Under the pieces are notes generated by a model. The model had not been told where the DNA came from. It did no database searches and saw nothing but the letters and a program-made list of their open reading frames with translations. A DNA stretch of 64,000 bases from the NCBI GenBank assembly GCA_001897795.1, contig MKUL01000037.1, positions 124,001 to 188,000 of the forward strand, given 5' to 3'. Both the position numbers and the translations under genes were made by a program. This DNA comes from Alphaproteobacteria bacterium 41-28. GTDB lineage: Bacteria > Pseudomonadota > Alphaproteobacteria > UBA9655. Below, piece after piece: positions 9,028-16,020 of the stretch (its first letter is position 1; every line of letters begins with the position of its first letter).

Positions 9028-9306
9028 TCTTTAAACTCAAATGTTCTATTTTCAATTTGTTAATAAGATAAAAAAAATTGTTGATTGCTAAAAAATCATA
9101 TGATATACGTAGATTTACGAAATATGACATAAAGCTACGAATTATTATAAGGCCTATTTTAATGAAAAGCACTCATGAAAGCAAATTAACTTTGGAATAA
9201 GTATGAGGACCCACAAAACACAATTCAAAATTTCCCACCTCAAATGTGAGAAAACAAGCAAAGAAGGAAGATAATGCGACCTCTTTGCAAAGCCTCCCCA
9301 TAAACT

Positions 9307-9344
9307 GGAGAAGGGATTCTTTAATTAGGCCTTTCTCCTTTTTT
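9307..9344 (+). terminator. Rho-independent terminator-like hairpin
   Basis: GGAGAAGG pairs with CCTTTCTCC (one bulge), followed immediately by a run of Ts. On the plus strand it would end transcripts that start divergently from the XRE promoter, before the 197-aa gene, so it may act as an attenuator or end a small RNA. Confidence 0.5.
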
Positions 9345-9444
9345 CAAAGAGAAGAAGGCGACATGAATAGTGAGAATGGCAATATCTCAAAAAAAAGAGA
9401 ATTTTAAAACAGAGAAAACATAGGGACGAAATTAAAGAAAAACT

Positions 9445-9485
9445 AAAGCGCCTGTGAGGGTCTGGAAAACGATCGCAGGCGCTTT
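9445..9485 (+). promoter_or_regulatory. Conserved leader hairpin (copy 1)
   Basis: A perfect 10-bp stem, AAAGCGCCTG/CAGGCGCTTT (9445-9454 and 9476-9485), lies 129 bp before the 197-aa gene. Its sequence GCGCCTGTGAGGGTC is the near-exact reverse complement of part of the hairpin before the paralogous gene (12105-12119). There is no T tract, so it is more likely a regulatory structure than a terminator. Confidence 0.5.
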
Positions 9486-9614
9486 GCAAAGAACCCATAA
9501 AGGGACCTTATTTTAGGAAGTTTATCTTAGCATTTCCTAAAAGTCTACCTTCCTCAAATAGGTCTCTTGATTGGGTTCAATTAACGACATTTTAAAAAAT
9601 CAGGGAGATTTTTT

Positions 9615-10208
9615 ATGCTGAATGTAATTGAACCTCAGAAGCATTGTTTTTATCGATCGCGCATAGATCTTTTAATTGGATTAATTGGCCTCAAGCAGAA
9701 GTTTTCCCTGTCATTAGAAGAGAGAAGCCAAGCGACATTCATTATCGCAGAAGAAGGAGAGGGAAATGTTTACGGAGGAGCAATCCTTTACAGGAGGCAC
9801 AGAGAAGACCTTCCTGCGGGACTAAGGAAACAGAATCCCTTACTTTTCCTCTTTTATGAAAATATTTGGTGTTGTATGCCTTTCCTTTTGCTTAATTATG
9901 AAAACTCATTTTGCCAGAAGGAAAGAAAAAGATTAATCAAAGAATATTATTCAAAGTTATTTTTCCAACTGGCAGAATTCGGAGATCAAAAAAACAGCTA
10001 CTTTCTGTGTCTTTGCTTTGATTACACCCATTATCATAAGGTTAAGAAAAGGTTCCCATGGCCTCATATTTTAACATCAACTCACCCAGACTTCGCAGAA
10101 AAGCTAACCTATGCAATTTTAGACCTAAAATTGATTCAAGATAAATATAAAATGGAGGGTCATAAATTCTTAAAATCTCATTCCCAAGAAAGGAGTGTAG
10201 CAGTATGA
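9615..10208 (+). CDS. Unknown 197-aa protein, paralogue 1
   Basis: The protein is exactly as long as, and clearly homologous to, the product of 12271-12864. Shared features are I-E-P near the start, a Y-x-[AS]-R-x-DL segment, SQATFI[IL]AEE followed by VYGGAILYR, a Trp-Cys pair mid-protein and a WPW/WPH motif near residue 145. The AEE-x-G-x-VYGG arrangement of adjacent beta strands faintly recalls GNAT or LuxI-type acyltransferase folds, but no acyl-CoA motif can be pointed out. The function is unknown. GGGAG lies about 9 bp before the ATG. A GHKL-like gene follows 67 bp downstream. Confidence 0.7.
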   Translation: MLNVIEPQKHCFYRSRIDLLIGLIGLKQKFSLSLEERSQATFIIAEEGEGNVYGGAILYRRHREDLPAGLRKQNPLLFLFYENIWCCMPFLLLNYENSFCQKERKRLIKEYYSKLFFQLAEFGDQKNSYFLCLCFDYTHYHKVKKRFPWPHILTSTHPDFAEKLTYAILDLKLIQDKYKMEGHKFLKSHSQERSVAV

Positions 10209-10275
10209 ATCTTCTTCCCCAATGTAAATTACTTTCTTTCGAATAAAGAGAAAAACTTACATACACTGACAAAAG

Positions 10276-11016
10276 GTGATTAAAAAAGAAGATCATTTAA
10301 AAGAAGATGAGCTAGAGCATCAGTACCTTCATAAGAGTTCGCTAGCCTCATATGAAGCCTATAAAAAATTCCATACAAATCTACTTGATCGTTATCAAGA
10401 GCAATTAAATTATATCGTAAAGTCGTTAGATTTTATAGATTACTATCTAAAATCTCCTAAGAAATCTTTTTCAAAAACAGAAACCATAGAGATCGTGGAA
10501 TCATGCCTGAAAGCAGCGCAATTTCTATCAAGGGGAATGATTGCAAAAATTGAGGAAGAGCCTGTTCATTTAGGAATTTTACTGGAAGAAGTTAAACAAT
10601 TATTCGCAGAAAGAATTTTTAAATTTAACTTAACTTTAGAAATGACTTGTCCCGAGAATTTATTTTTCTATGGGGATTTTCTCTTTACTGAATTTATTTT
10701 GTCCAATCTGCTTTGTAAATCCATCTATCGTGTGCCCAAAAATGGAAAAATTTCTATTCAGGCGACGGAAGAAATGGGAAGCATTAAAATTGAAATTCAA
10801 GACAATGGATATTCATTAAATAAGGTAAGAGAAAAGCTCATTAAAAAATCTTTTAATCTCTTAATTGAAGAGTCCTTTCTACAAGAAATGTGCCGAGAAA
10901 ATGGCTTTATATATGAATCTTCAAAATCGGGTCAGGGCTTGACTATCACTAAAATCATTATTCCTGACATTCAGACGGAAAATCTAAAGAGTAATGTCAT
11001 TCAACTATTTAAATAA
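10276..11016 (+). CDS. Soluble GHKL (histidine-kinase-like) ATPase-domain protein
   Basis: The 246-aa protein starts at GTG and lacks membrane segments. A helical N-terminal half (a DHp-like bundle, about residues 30-95) is followed by a GHKL-like domain with FTEFILSNLLCKSI as the N-box equivalent, PKNGKISIQA and a G1 box IQDNGYS. No phosphoacceptor His is obvious. Like the larger protein at 2853 it ends in a short N-V-I-[PQ]-[FL] tail, suggesting a shared ancestry or docking site. It might be an anti-sigma-like or regulatory ATPase. A confident catalytic role cannot be assigned. Confidence 0.55.
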   Translation: MIKKEDHLKEDELEHQYLHKSSLASYEAYKKFHTNLLDRYQEQLNYIVKSLDFIDYYLKSPKKSFSKTETIEIVESCLKAAQFLSRGMIAKIEEEPVHLGILLEEVKQLFAERIFKFNLTLEMTCPENLFFYGDFLFTEFILSNLLCKSIYRVPKNGKISIQATEEMGSIKIEIQDNGYSLNKVREKLIKKSFNLLIEESFLQEMCRENGFIYESSKSGQGLTITKIIIPDIQTENLKSNVIQLFK

Positions 11017-11202
11017 AATCACAAAAATTTTAGGAAGTCTTTTATGAATAATTTCTTTTTCTTGAGGATGAGGACATTTAATCTCTCCATATATGGAATA
11101 TCTTTGCTGAAACTCACAACTCCGTTGGAAGAGAGGATGGTTTAAGTGAGATAACTCAACTTTTTAAAAATGCAGAGTTGAAGCTTTATCTTACCTCATT
11201 AA

Positions 11203-11655
11203 TTAATCTGAGATCAGATCAATAAACCATTCCCCAAATTCCTGATCTACTTTTATGGGATTTGTTTGGAGGGAATGGAGGTAAATTTCTTGAATTGAGG
11301 TTAAAACTTGGCTGACAGTTAATTCGGCATCTTGCTGGGTCGTGAAGTCGTTTATCCATTTAACTGTATCTTGTAAAAGCTTTGGATGTTCATACTTATT
11401 GTTGAGGATCTCTTTGTCTGATTCCAGAGTCTCATTTTCCTGAAAAATTTCTTCCTTATTGAGAAGATCTTTTACAGTGCATTCTAATACCTCCGATACA
11501 GCTTGTAAAATTTCGGCACTGGGCTTTTTGGATTTTCCTCTGAGAATATTTTGGACAATGTTTGTCTTTAAGCCGGCTTTTTTTTCAAGCGCAGATAGAG
11601 AAAGATCCTTTGCTTTCATACGTGTCGAAATCTGCTTGGCTATAGGAGTACTCAT
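11203..11655 (-). CDS. XRE-family transcriptional regulator (unit 2)
   Basis: The 150-aa protein is a paralogue of the regulator at 8554: N-terminal Cro/C1 HTH (about residues 6-66; LSALEKKAGLKTNIVQNILR) and a C-terminal domain ending VDQEFGEWFIDLIS. It is divergent from the HTH gene at 11797. The 140-bp gap contains a good sigma70 promoter with a TTAGT-N6-ACTAA dyad inside its spacer, which could be its operator. This looks like a phage-type repressor switch governing the operon that leads through the initiator gene into the trb genes. Confidence 0.75.
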   Translation of the reverse strand: MSTPIAKQISTRMKAKDLSLSALEKKAGLKTNIVQNILRGKSKKPSAEILQAVSEVLECTVKDLLNKEEIFQENETLESDKEILNNKYEHPKLLQDTVKWINDFTTQQDAELTVSQVLTSIQEIYLHSLQTNPIKVDQEFGEWFIDLISD

Positions 11656-11735
11656 AATACCCTTATTCTCACATATCTTTCCCCTATTGTAAACCTATTT
11701 ATCTCCTATAACGTAAAAAAACTAATTTTTCCTTG

Positions 11736-11764
11736 TTGACTTAACTTAGTTCTAGTACTAATAT
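11736..11764 (+). promoter_or_regulatory. Sigma70-type promoter with dyad operator
   Basis: TTGACT (11736-11741) and TAATAT (11759-11764) are separated by exactly 17 bp, 33 bp before the next gene. The dyad TTAGT-N6-ACTAA (11746-11761) fills the spacer, so a bound repressor would block RNA polymerase. The divergent XRE protein is the obvious candidate. Confidence 0.65.
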
Positions 11765-11796
11765 ACGTACAAACCAACAAAAAGAAGAGTTAGTTT

Positions 11797-12066
11797 ATGT
11801 CAGGACCTCTTACCTTAAAAGAATTAGCCGATCGCTGGTATCTTCAACCATCTACCCTTGATCAATGGAGGTGGAATGGAAAAGGGCCACGCTCTATGAG
11901 AATAGGACGTCATATTTTTTACCGCATTCAGGATGTCGAGGCCTACGAAGAGAAAAAAGCAAGGAAAAGCACATCCTCCTTCAATGAAGAGGAGTTAAGG
12001 GATGAGGATTTTTCTAAAGCCATTTTGGAAAGTAAATTTAAAAAAATGAAAAGGAGAACAAAATGA
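11797..12066 (+). CDS. Small excisionase/AlpA-type HTH protein
   Basis: The 89-aa protein has a MerR/excisionase-type winged helix over residues 5-52 (LTLKELADRWYLQPSTLDQW, wing MRIGRHIFYRIQDVEAYEEK) and a basic C-terminus (KFKKMKRRTK). Such proteins act as recombination directionality factors or as activators of element genes. Its position, first in the rightward operon behind a repressible promoter, fits either an Xis for the integrase at 51368 or an activator of the replication/transfer genes. Confidence 0.72.
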   Translation: MSGPLTLKELADRWYLQPSTLDQWRWNGKGPRSMRIGRHIFYRIQDVEAYEEKKARKSTSSFNEEELRDEDFSKAILESKFKKMKRRTK

Positions 12067-12084
12067 TCCTAAGCTTATAAAAAA

Positions 12085-12119
12085 GCACCTGTGAATGTTT
12101 TTCCGACCCTCACAGGTGC
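12085..12119 (+). promoter_or_regulatory. Conserved leader hairpin (copy 2)
   Basis: A perfect 10-bp stem, GCACCTGTGA/TCACAGGTGC (12085-12094 and 12110-12119), starts 19 bp after the HTH gene and 152 bp before the 197-aa gene. It shares the GC[AG]CCTGTGAGGGTC sequence, in inverse orientation, with the hairpin at 9445. Later leader blocks (GTTTAT, then TGGGTTCAA) are also shared. Confidence 0.5.
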
Positions 12120-12270
12120 CCATACGTACAGAACCTATCAAAGCTCTATACTTTAGGGAGTTTATACTTGGATCTCATCTAAAGGCAAGATTTAAGAGAA
12201 CAAGTATAATTTCCGTATAGACATCCTTTGCTGGGTTCAAACGAAACCACTCAACAAGCAAAGGAGCTTT

Positions 12271-12864
12271 ATGTTTAAGATCATTGAGCCACATAGACAG
12301 TGCTATTACAAAGCACGTCTTGACCTTTTTGTAAAACTCATGAGGCTCCAACAAAGATTTTTCCTCTCATCTCGCGAACAGTCTCAAGCAACGTTTATTC
12401 TTGCTGAAGAAGAGGAAGGAGAAGTTTATGGGGGAGCCATTCTTTACAGGAAGAGCCCGCATGACCTTCATCTTCAGATAAAGAAGACAATTCTCACTTT
12501 TTGTCCTTATGAAGAAGAAATCTGGGAATGCACTCTCTTCCTTCAATCAGAACGCCTCTCTTATGTCCGTGACAGAGATTTCTTTATGAAGGTGTTTTAC
12601 AGGAATCTTTTAGAAAAGCTGATTGAAGTTGGCAGAGAGCACGGGGTTTATTTTCTGTGTTTAACCTTAAGTCCTGTTGAAAGTCACCGAATAAGAAAAG
12701 CAAGTTTTTGGCCATGGATTGTTGAGCTTACGCCTCAAGAATCCTTGGATAATTTGTTTCATGGAATTTTATCTTTGCAAATAAATGAAGGGAGTAGTCG
12801 GGAAAGAACGCAGAAAATCTGCCCTACAAACTTTTCTCCTCAAACACGGAAGGGTGGTCTATGA
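12271..12864 (+). CDS. Unknown 197-aa protein, paralogue 2
   Basis: This is a full-length paralogue of the 9615 gene product, with IIEPHRQCYYKARLDLF near the start, SQATFILAEE, VYGGAILYR and FWPWIVEL. It has a good ribosome-binding site (AAAGGAG, 6 bp before the ATG). Its stop overlaps the start of the replication-initiator-like gene (ATGA), which overlaps trbB in the same way, so the protein belongs to the replication/transfer operon. The function is unknown; a GNAT/LuxI-like fold is only a weak impression. Confidence 0.72.
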   Translation: MFKIIEPHRQCYYKARLDLFVKLMRLQQRFFLSSREQSQATFILAEEEEGEVYGGAILYRKSPHDLHLQIKKTILTFCPYEEEIWECTLFLQSERLSYVRDRDFFMKVFYRNLLEKLIEVGREHGVYFLCLTLSPVESHRIRKASFWPWIVELTPQESLDNLFHGILSLQINEGSSRERTQKICPTNFSPQTRKGGL

Positions 12865-14342
12865 CATCTTGTGTTTCTCCTCGAGAAGATTCTCCTCGTG
12901 AAGACGTTTGGGAAGAAGATCGTCCTTCCCGTCCCCTCGGGTCTAGGGCCCAAGAGCCTGCCCAAGGGCAAGCTTTAAAAGTGGCTCTTATTCGGGAAGA
13001 GTTGGTCGCTTTAACGAATGACCCTTTTATGGCTGTCATTCTCAATCAACTTTTATATTGGACCCAACGGGTAAAGGATTTTGATCTTCTATTAGAAGAA
13101 GAGAGAGAGATTAATAACGATTGCAATGTTGCTCCTCGTCATGGGTGGATTTATAAAACAGCAGAAGATCTGGCTGAAGAAACAATGTTACGTGTTTCTA
13201 GATTCACGATAAGACGTTATTTGAACTTTCTTATAGAAAAAGGATGGGTTGATGAGAAGATAAATTCCCACAATAAGTGGGATAAAACAACCCAATATCG
13301 CGTGAATCTCAAAAAACTACAGGGTGATCTTTTTGCCTTGGGGTATTCTCTTCCTGGGTTTTCTGTTGGGGAGGACTTTTTAAAAACCCGTCACCATGAA
13401 GCGTCAAAAACCGCAGAAACGTCGAATGTTCAAAATGCTCCTTCGAACGTTCAAAATGATCCTTCGAGCGTTCAAGATGCTCCTTCGAATGTAAAAAATT
13501 GCTCGCTCATATACCTAAACAGAGATTACTCAGAGAATATAAACAGAGATCACACACAATGTGCGCGCGAAATTTCTGAATATATGATTGAATTTTGGAA
13601 AAGGCATGTTGGACAAGAAGTGCTCCACCTGACACCAGATCGCAAGCGTCAGCTAAAAGCACTTTTAGGCCGTTGCTTCAAAAATGACCTTCAGGAATGG
13701 GAGAACTTCTGCGAACGCATCAAAGCGTCTCCCTTCTTGATGGGGCAAGGGCTTAACAAATGGCATGTGACTTTTGATTGGATTTTATTAGAGAATAATG
13801 CTCTTAAGGTCTTAGAGGGAAATTTTGATTCTCCAGAGAGTCTCCAGAACAAGCAAACAGAGATGTTTCAAGCCAGCAGTGCGCAGACAAGAAAACAAAT
13901 CTTAAAGTCCATTAAAGACCCCATCTGGGGAGAGTGGTGTGAGCAGCTTAGTGAAAGCAACCCAATTTCTCTGTTTGAACTTGAAGAGCTGTCTGAAGCA
14001 AAATTTATGGAATTTGATGGCAGGCTCGTCTGGATTAAAAGCGCTGACCAAAAAACTCTCAACCGTATTGAGAGCGTACGTTTCGAGCTCTTATCCATTG
14101 TGCAAAGGCAATTCCCCAAAGCTAGAAATATCAGAACACAACTCGAAGAGGGGGATAATGAAGAAGCCTTTGCTTCTGATTTCTCTGAAGGTTCAACGAT
14201 TGACCCTCGCCTTCGCAAGGGCAAGCCCCTTTGTGCAAGGACACACAAAACAACAAAACCGACTCTTTCTTTCGTTCTTCCCTCCTTTCATTCTCCCTTA
14301 AAAACAGATTTGAGCTCACATACAGGGAGCTTACAAGGATGA
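12861..14342 (+). CDS. Replication-initiator-like protein with winged-helix and DnaA-N-like domains
   Basis: The 493-aa protein has a low-complexity start (two SPRED repeats), then a winged-helix domain over about residues 45-165 (LTNDPFMAVILNQLLYWTQR, then FTIRRYLNFLIEKGWVDEKI), typical of phage and plasmid replication initiators. A linker of four 7-residue repeats (about 188-215), an unassigned region with WKRHVGQEVLHLTPDRKRQL, and a region (about 335-425) resembling the DnaA N-terminal domain (WGEWCEQLSE, then FELLSIVQRQFP) follow. The linker DNA consists of iteron-like repeats, as in lambda O. Its stop overlaps trbB by four bases. The family is inferred from domain pattern, not a search. 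A 21-bp sequence near its 3' end recurs in trbJ. Confidence 0.6.
   Translation: MTSCVSPREDSPREDVWEEDRPSRPLGSRAQEPAQGQALKVALIREELVALTNDPFMAVILNQLLYWTQRVKDFDLLLEEEREINNDCNVAPRHGWIYKTAEDLAEETMLRVSRFTIRRYLNFLIEKGWVDEKINSHNKWDKTTQYRVNLKKLQGDLFALGYSLPGFSVGEDFLKTRHHEASKTAETSNVQNAPSNVQNDPSSVQDAPSNVKNCSLIYLNRDYSENINRDHTQCAREISEYMIEFWKRHVGQEVLHLTPDRKRQLKALLGRCFKNDLQEWENFCERIKASPFLMGQGLNKWHVTFDWILLENNALKVLEGNFDSPESLQNKQTEMFQASSAQTRKQILKSIKDPIWGEWCEQLSESNPISLFELEELSEAKFMEFDGRLVWIKSADQKTLNRIESVRFELLSIVQRQFPKARNIRTQLEEGDNEEAFASDFSEGSTIDPRLRKGKPLCARTHKTTKPTLSFVLPSFHSPLKTDLSSHTGSLQG
13422..13505. repeat. Four 21-bp iteron-like repeats inside the initiator gene
   Basis: Four consecutive units start at 13422, 13443, 13464 and 13485, each beginning TCGA[AG][TC]GT and the first three ending in TCCT. 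Each is centred on an imperfect palindrome of the form GAACGTTC. The last is followed by AT-rich DNA. Repeats of this size in the inter-domain linker of an initiator gene match the lambda O/ori arrangement and suggest a replication origin. A purely protein-level repeat is the alternative. Confidence 0.5.
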
Positions 14343-15298
14343 ATGAGCGAAAAGACTTCAACACCATCAAGGAACGAGCAAAAAAGAAGCTCGAACGGGA
14401 TATGGGACCAGAGCTTCTGGAAGCTTTGAATGATTCAAAAACCGTCGAAATCATGCTGAATGCAGACGGTAAACTGTGGCAGGAACGACTTGGTGAACCG
14501 ATGAAGTGCATCGGTTCAATGCGCGTGGCACAAGCGCAAGCCATCCTTGAAACAATTGCTGGTTATCACGGTAAGGAAGTCACCCGGCAAAAGCCAATCT
14601 TGGAAGGCGAATTTCCGCTGGATGGCAGCCGCTTCGCTGGCCAACTTACACCCGTTGTGACTGCACCAACCTTTGCAATTCGCAAAAAGGCCTCTTCCAT
14701 CTTCACCCTGGATCAATACGTCGAACGCGGAATGATGATAGCCCAGCAGCGGGCCGTCTTAATTGCTGCTGTTGAGGCACACCGCAATATCCTTGTGATC
14801 GGTGGTACAGGCTCAGGCAAGACCACGTTGGTGAATGCGATCATCAACCAGATGGTAATTCAAAACCCTAAAGAACGGGTTTTCATCATCGAAGACACCG
14901 GCGAAATTCAATGTGCTGCCGAGAACTATGTCCAGTACCACACGAGCATTGACGTGACCATGACGGCTCTGCTGAAAACCACGCTACGCATGAGACCAGA
15001 CCGTATTTTGGTTGGTGAAGTCCGCGGCCCAGAAGCTCTTGATCTGTTAATGGCTTGGAATACGGGGCATGAAGGAGGTGCTGCAACCCTGCATGCAAAC
15101 AACGCCAAGGCTGGGCTTGATCGACTTGCCATGCTCATCAGCATGCACCCAGATTCGCCAAAGCCCATTGAACCGCTCATAGGCGAAGCTGTTCACATGG
15201 TCGTTCATATCGCAAGATCCGCAACAGGTCGACGTGTTCAAGAAATCCTTGAGGTTTCCGGCTACACCAACGGCCACTATATCACCAAATCCCTTTAA
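14339..15298 (+). CDS. trbB: TrbB/VirB11-family secretion ATPase
   Basis: The 319-aa protein (RP4 TrbB is about 320) is the hexameric cytoplasmic ATPase that powers pilus assembly and DNA transfer. It shows an N-terminal domain to about residue 130, Walker [10 protein letters not shown], the Asp box IIEDTGEIQ, Walker B-like [13 protein letters not shown] and the His box [13 protein letters not shown]. The start at the ATGA overlap with the initiator gene is preferred to an upstream ATG at 14231 that would add 36 unrelated residues. G+C content rises visibly from about here, marking the boundary between AT-rich regulatory DNA and the imported transfer core. Confidence 0.93.
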   Translation: MNERKDFNTIKERAKKKLERDMGPELLEALNDSKTVEIMLNADGKLWQERLGEPMKCIGSMRVAQAQAILETIAGYHGKEVTRQKPILEGEFPLDGSRFAGQLTPVVTAPTFAIRKKASSIFTLDQYVERGMMIAQQRAVLIAAVEAHRNILVIGGTGSGKTTLVNAIINQMVIQNPKERVFIIEDTGEIQCAAENYVQYHTSIDVTMTALLKTTLRMRPDRILVGEVRGPEALDLLMAWNTGHEGGAATLHANNAKAGLDRLAMLISMHPDSPKPIEPLIGEAVHMVVHIARSATGRRVQEILEVSGYTNGHYITKSL

Positions 15299-15310
15299 GG
15301 AGAAAAACGA

Positions 15311-15706
15311 ATGCAAACTTTCTTTCCCCCCTTTTGCTTCAACCAAAAAGCCATATTCTATTGGAGCTTCTTTGCCATCCTGGTGTTCTTCTTGGCTGAG
15401 TCCCATTCGGCTTTGGCATCCACTGGCACCGGCGGTTCATTGCCCTATGAAACCTGGTTGACCAGCCTGCGCAACTCCGTCACTGGACCTGTGGCGTTTA
15501 CGTTATCGATCATCGGCATTGTTATTGCTGGCGGTGTCTTGATCTTTGGTGGCGAGCTCAATGGCTTCTTCCGTACCTTGATCTTCATTGTTTTGGTTAT
15601 GGCTTTACTGATTGGCTCACAGAATATGATGAGTACTTTCTTTGGTCGTGGTGCGGAAATAGCAACGCTCAATGGGATCGATTTTCAAACGGAACGGAGC
15701 GCCTAA
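15311..15706 (+). CDS. trbC: TrbC/VirB2-type conjugative pilin precursor
   Basis: The 131-aa precursor has a long signal region (about residues 15-38, ending SHSALAST), then two hydrophobic segments ([20 protein letters not shown] and [15 protein letters not shown]) separated by a short polar loop, the usual VirB2/TrbC hairpin. In RP4 the pilin is cyclised by TraF, and a TraF homologue is encoded at 40922. AAGGAG lies about 10 bp before the ATG. The position between trbB and trbD is canonical. Confidence 0.88.
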   Translation: MQTFFPPFCFNQKAIFYWSFFAILVFFLAESHSALASTGTGGSLPYETWLTSLRNSVTGPVAFTLSIIGIVIAGGVLIFGGELNGFFRTLIFIVLVMALLIGSQNMMSTFFGRGAEIATLNGIDFQTERSA

Positions 15707-15708
15707 AC

Positions 15709-16020
15709 ATGGCTCTGCGTTTGATCCCCATCCGTAGGGCCGGCAACCGAGAAAACCTGTTCATGGGCGGGGATCGTGAATTGGTGATGTTCTCGGGTTT
15801 GCTGGCCGGTGCCCTCGTTTTTAGCGCCCAAGACATGATAGCAACAGTGTTCGGTATTGCTTTGTGGTTTGGCGCGCTCTTTGCCTGCCGTCTTATGGCA
15901 AAGGCCGATCCGAAACTGCGCCGCGTCTACCTACGGCACCGCCGCTACAAATCGTATTATCCAGCGCGCAGCACCTTGTTTCGTAACAATACATCAAGTC
16001 AAGGGAAGCAATACAAATGA
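15709..16020 (+). CDS. trbD: TrbD/VirB3-type inner-membrane protein
   Basis: The 103-aa protein starts with the polar LIPIRRAGNRENLFMGGDRE, typical of TrbD/VirB3, followed by two adjacent membrane segments (about residues 25-60) and a basic C-terminus (RRVYLRHRRYKSYY). It is a small inner-membrane component that works with TrbE in pilus biogenesis. It starts two bases after trbC and overlaps trbE by four bases. Confidence 0.88.
   Translation: MALRLIPIRRAGNRENLFMGGDRELVMFSGLLAGALVFSAQDMIATVFGIALWFGALFACRLMAKADPKLRRVYLRHRRYKSYYPARSTLFRNNTSSQGKQYK

Larger units (their letters stand above)
9028..9614. other. Long divergent leader region with terminator and hairpin
   Basis: This 587-bp region separates the XRE gene from the 197-aa gene. 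It holds a candidate operator near 9108-9121, very short plus-strand frames (for example a 23-codon frame starting at the ATG near 9201), a terminator-like hairpin at 9307-9344 and a conserved hairpin at 9445-9485. The paralogous unit downstream has a real 89-aa HTH gene in the equivalent place, so such a gene may have been lost here. Confidence 0.45.

Noticed and set aside
13422..13505. CRISPR or minisatellite
   Set aside because: Contiguous 21-bp units without spacers, in frame inside a coding gene; iterons or a protein repeat are better explanations.
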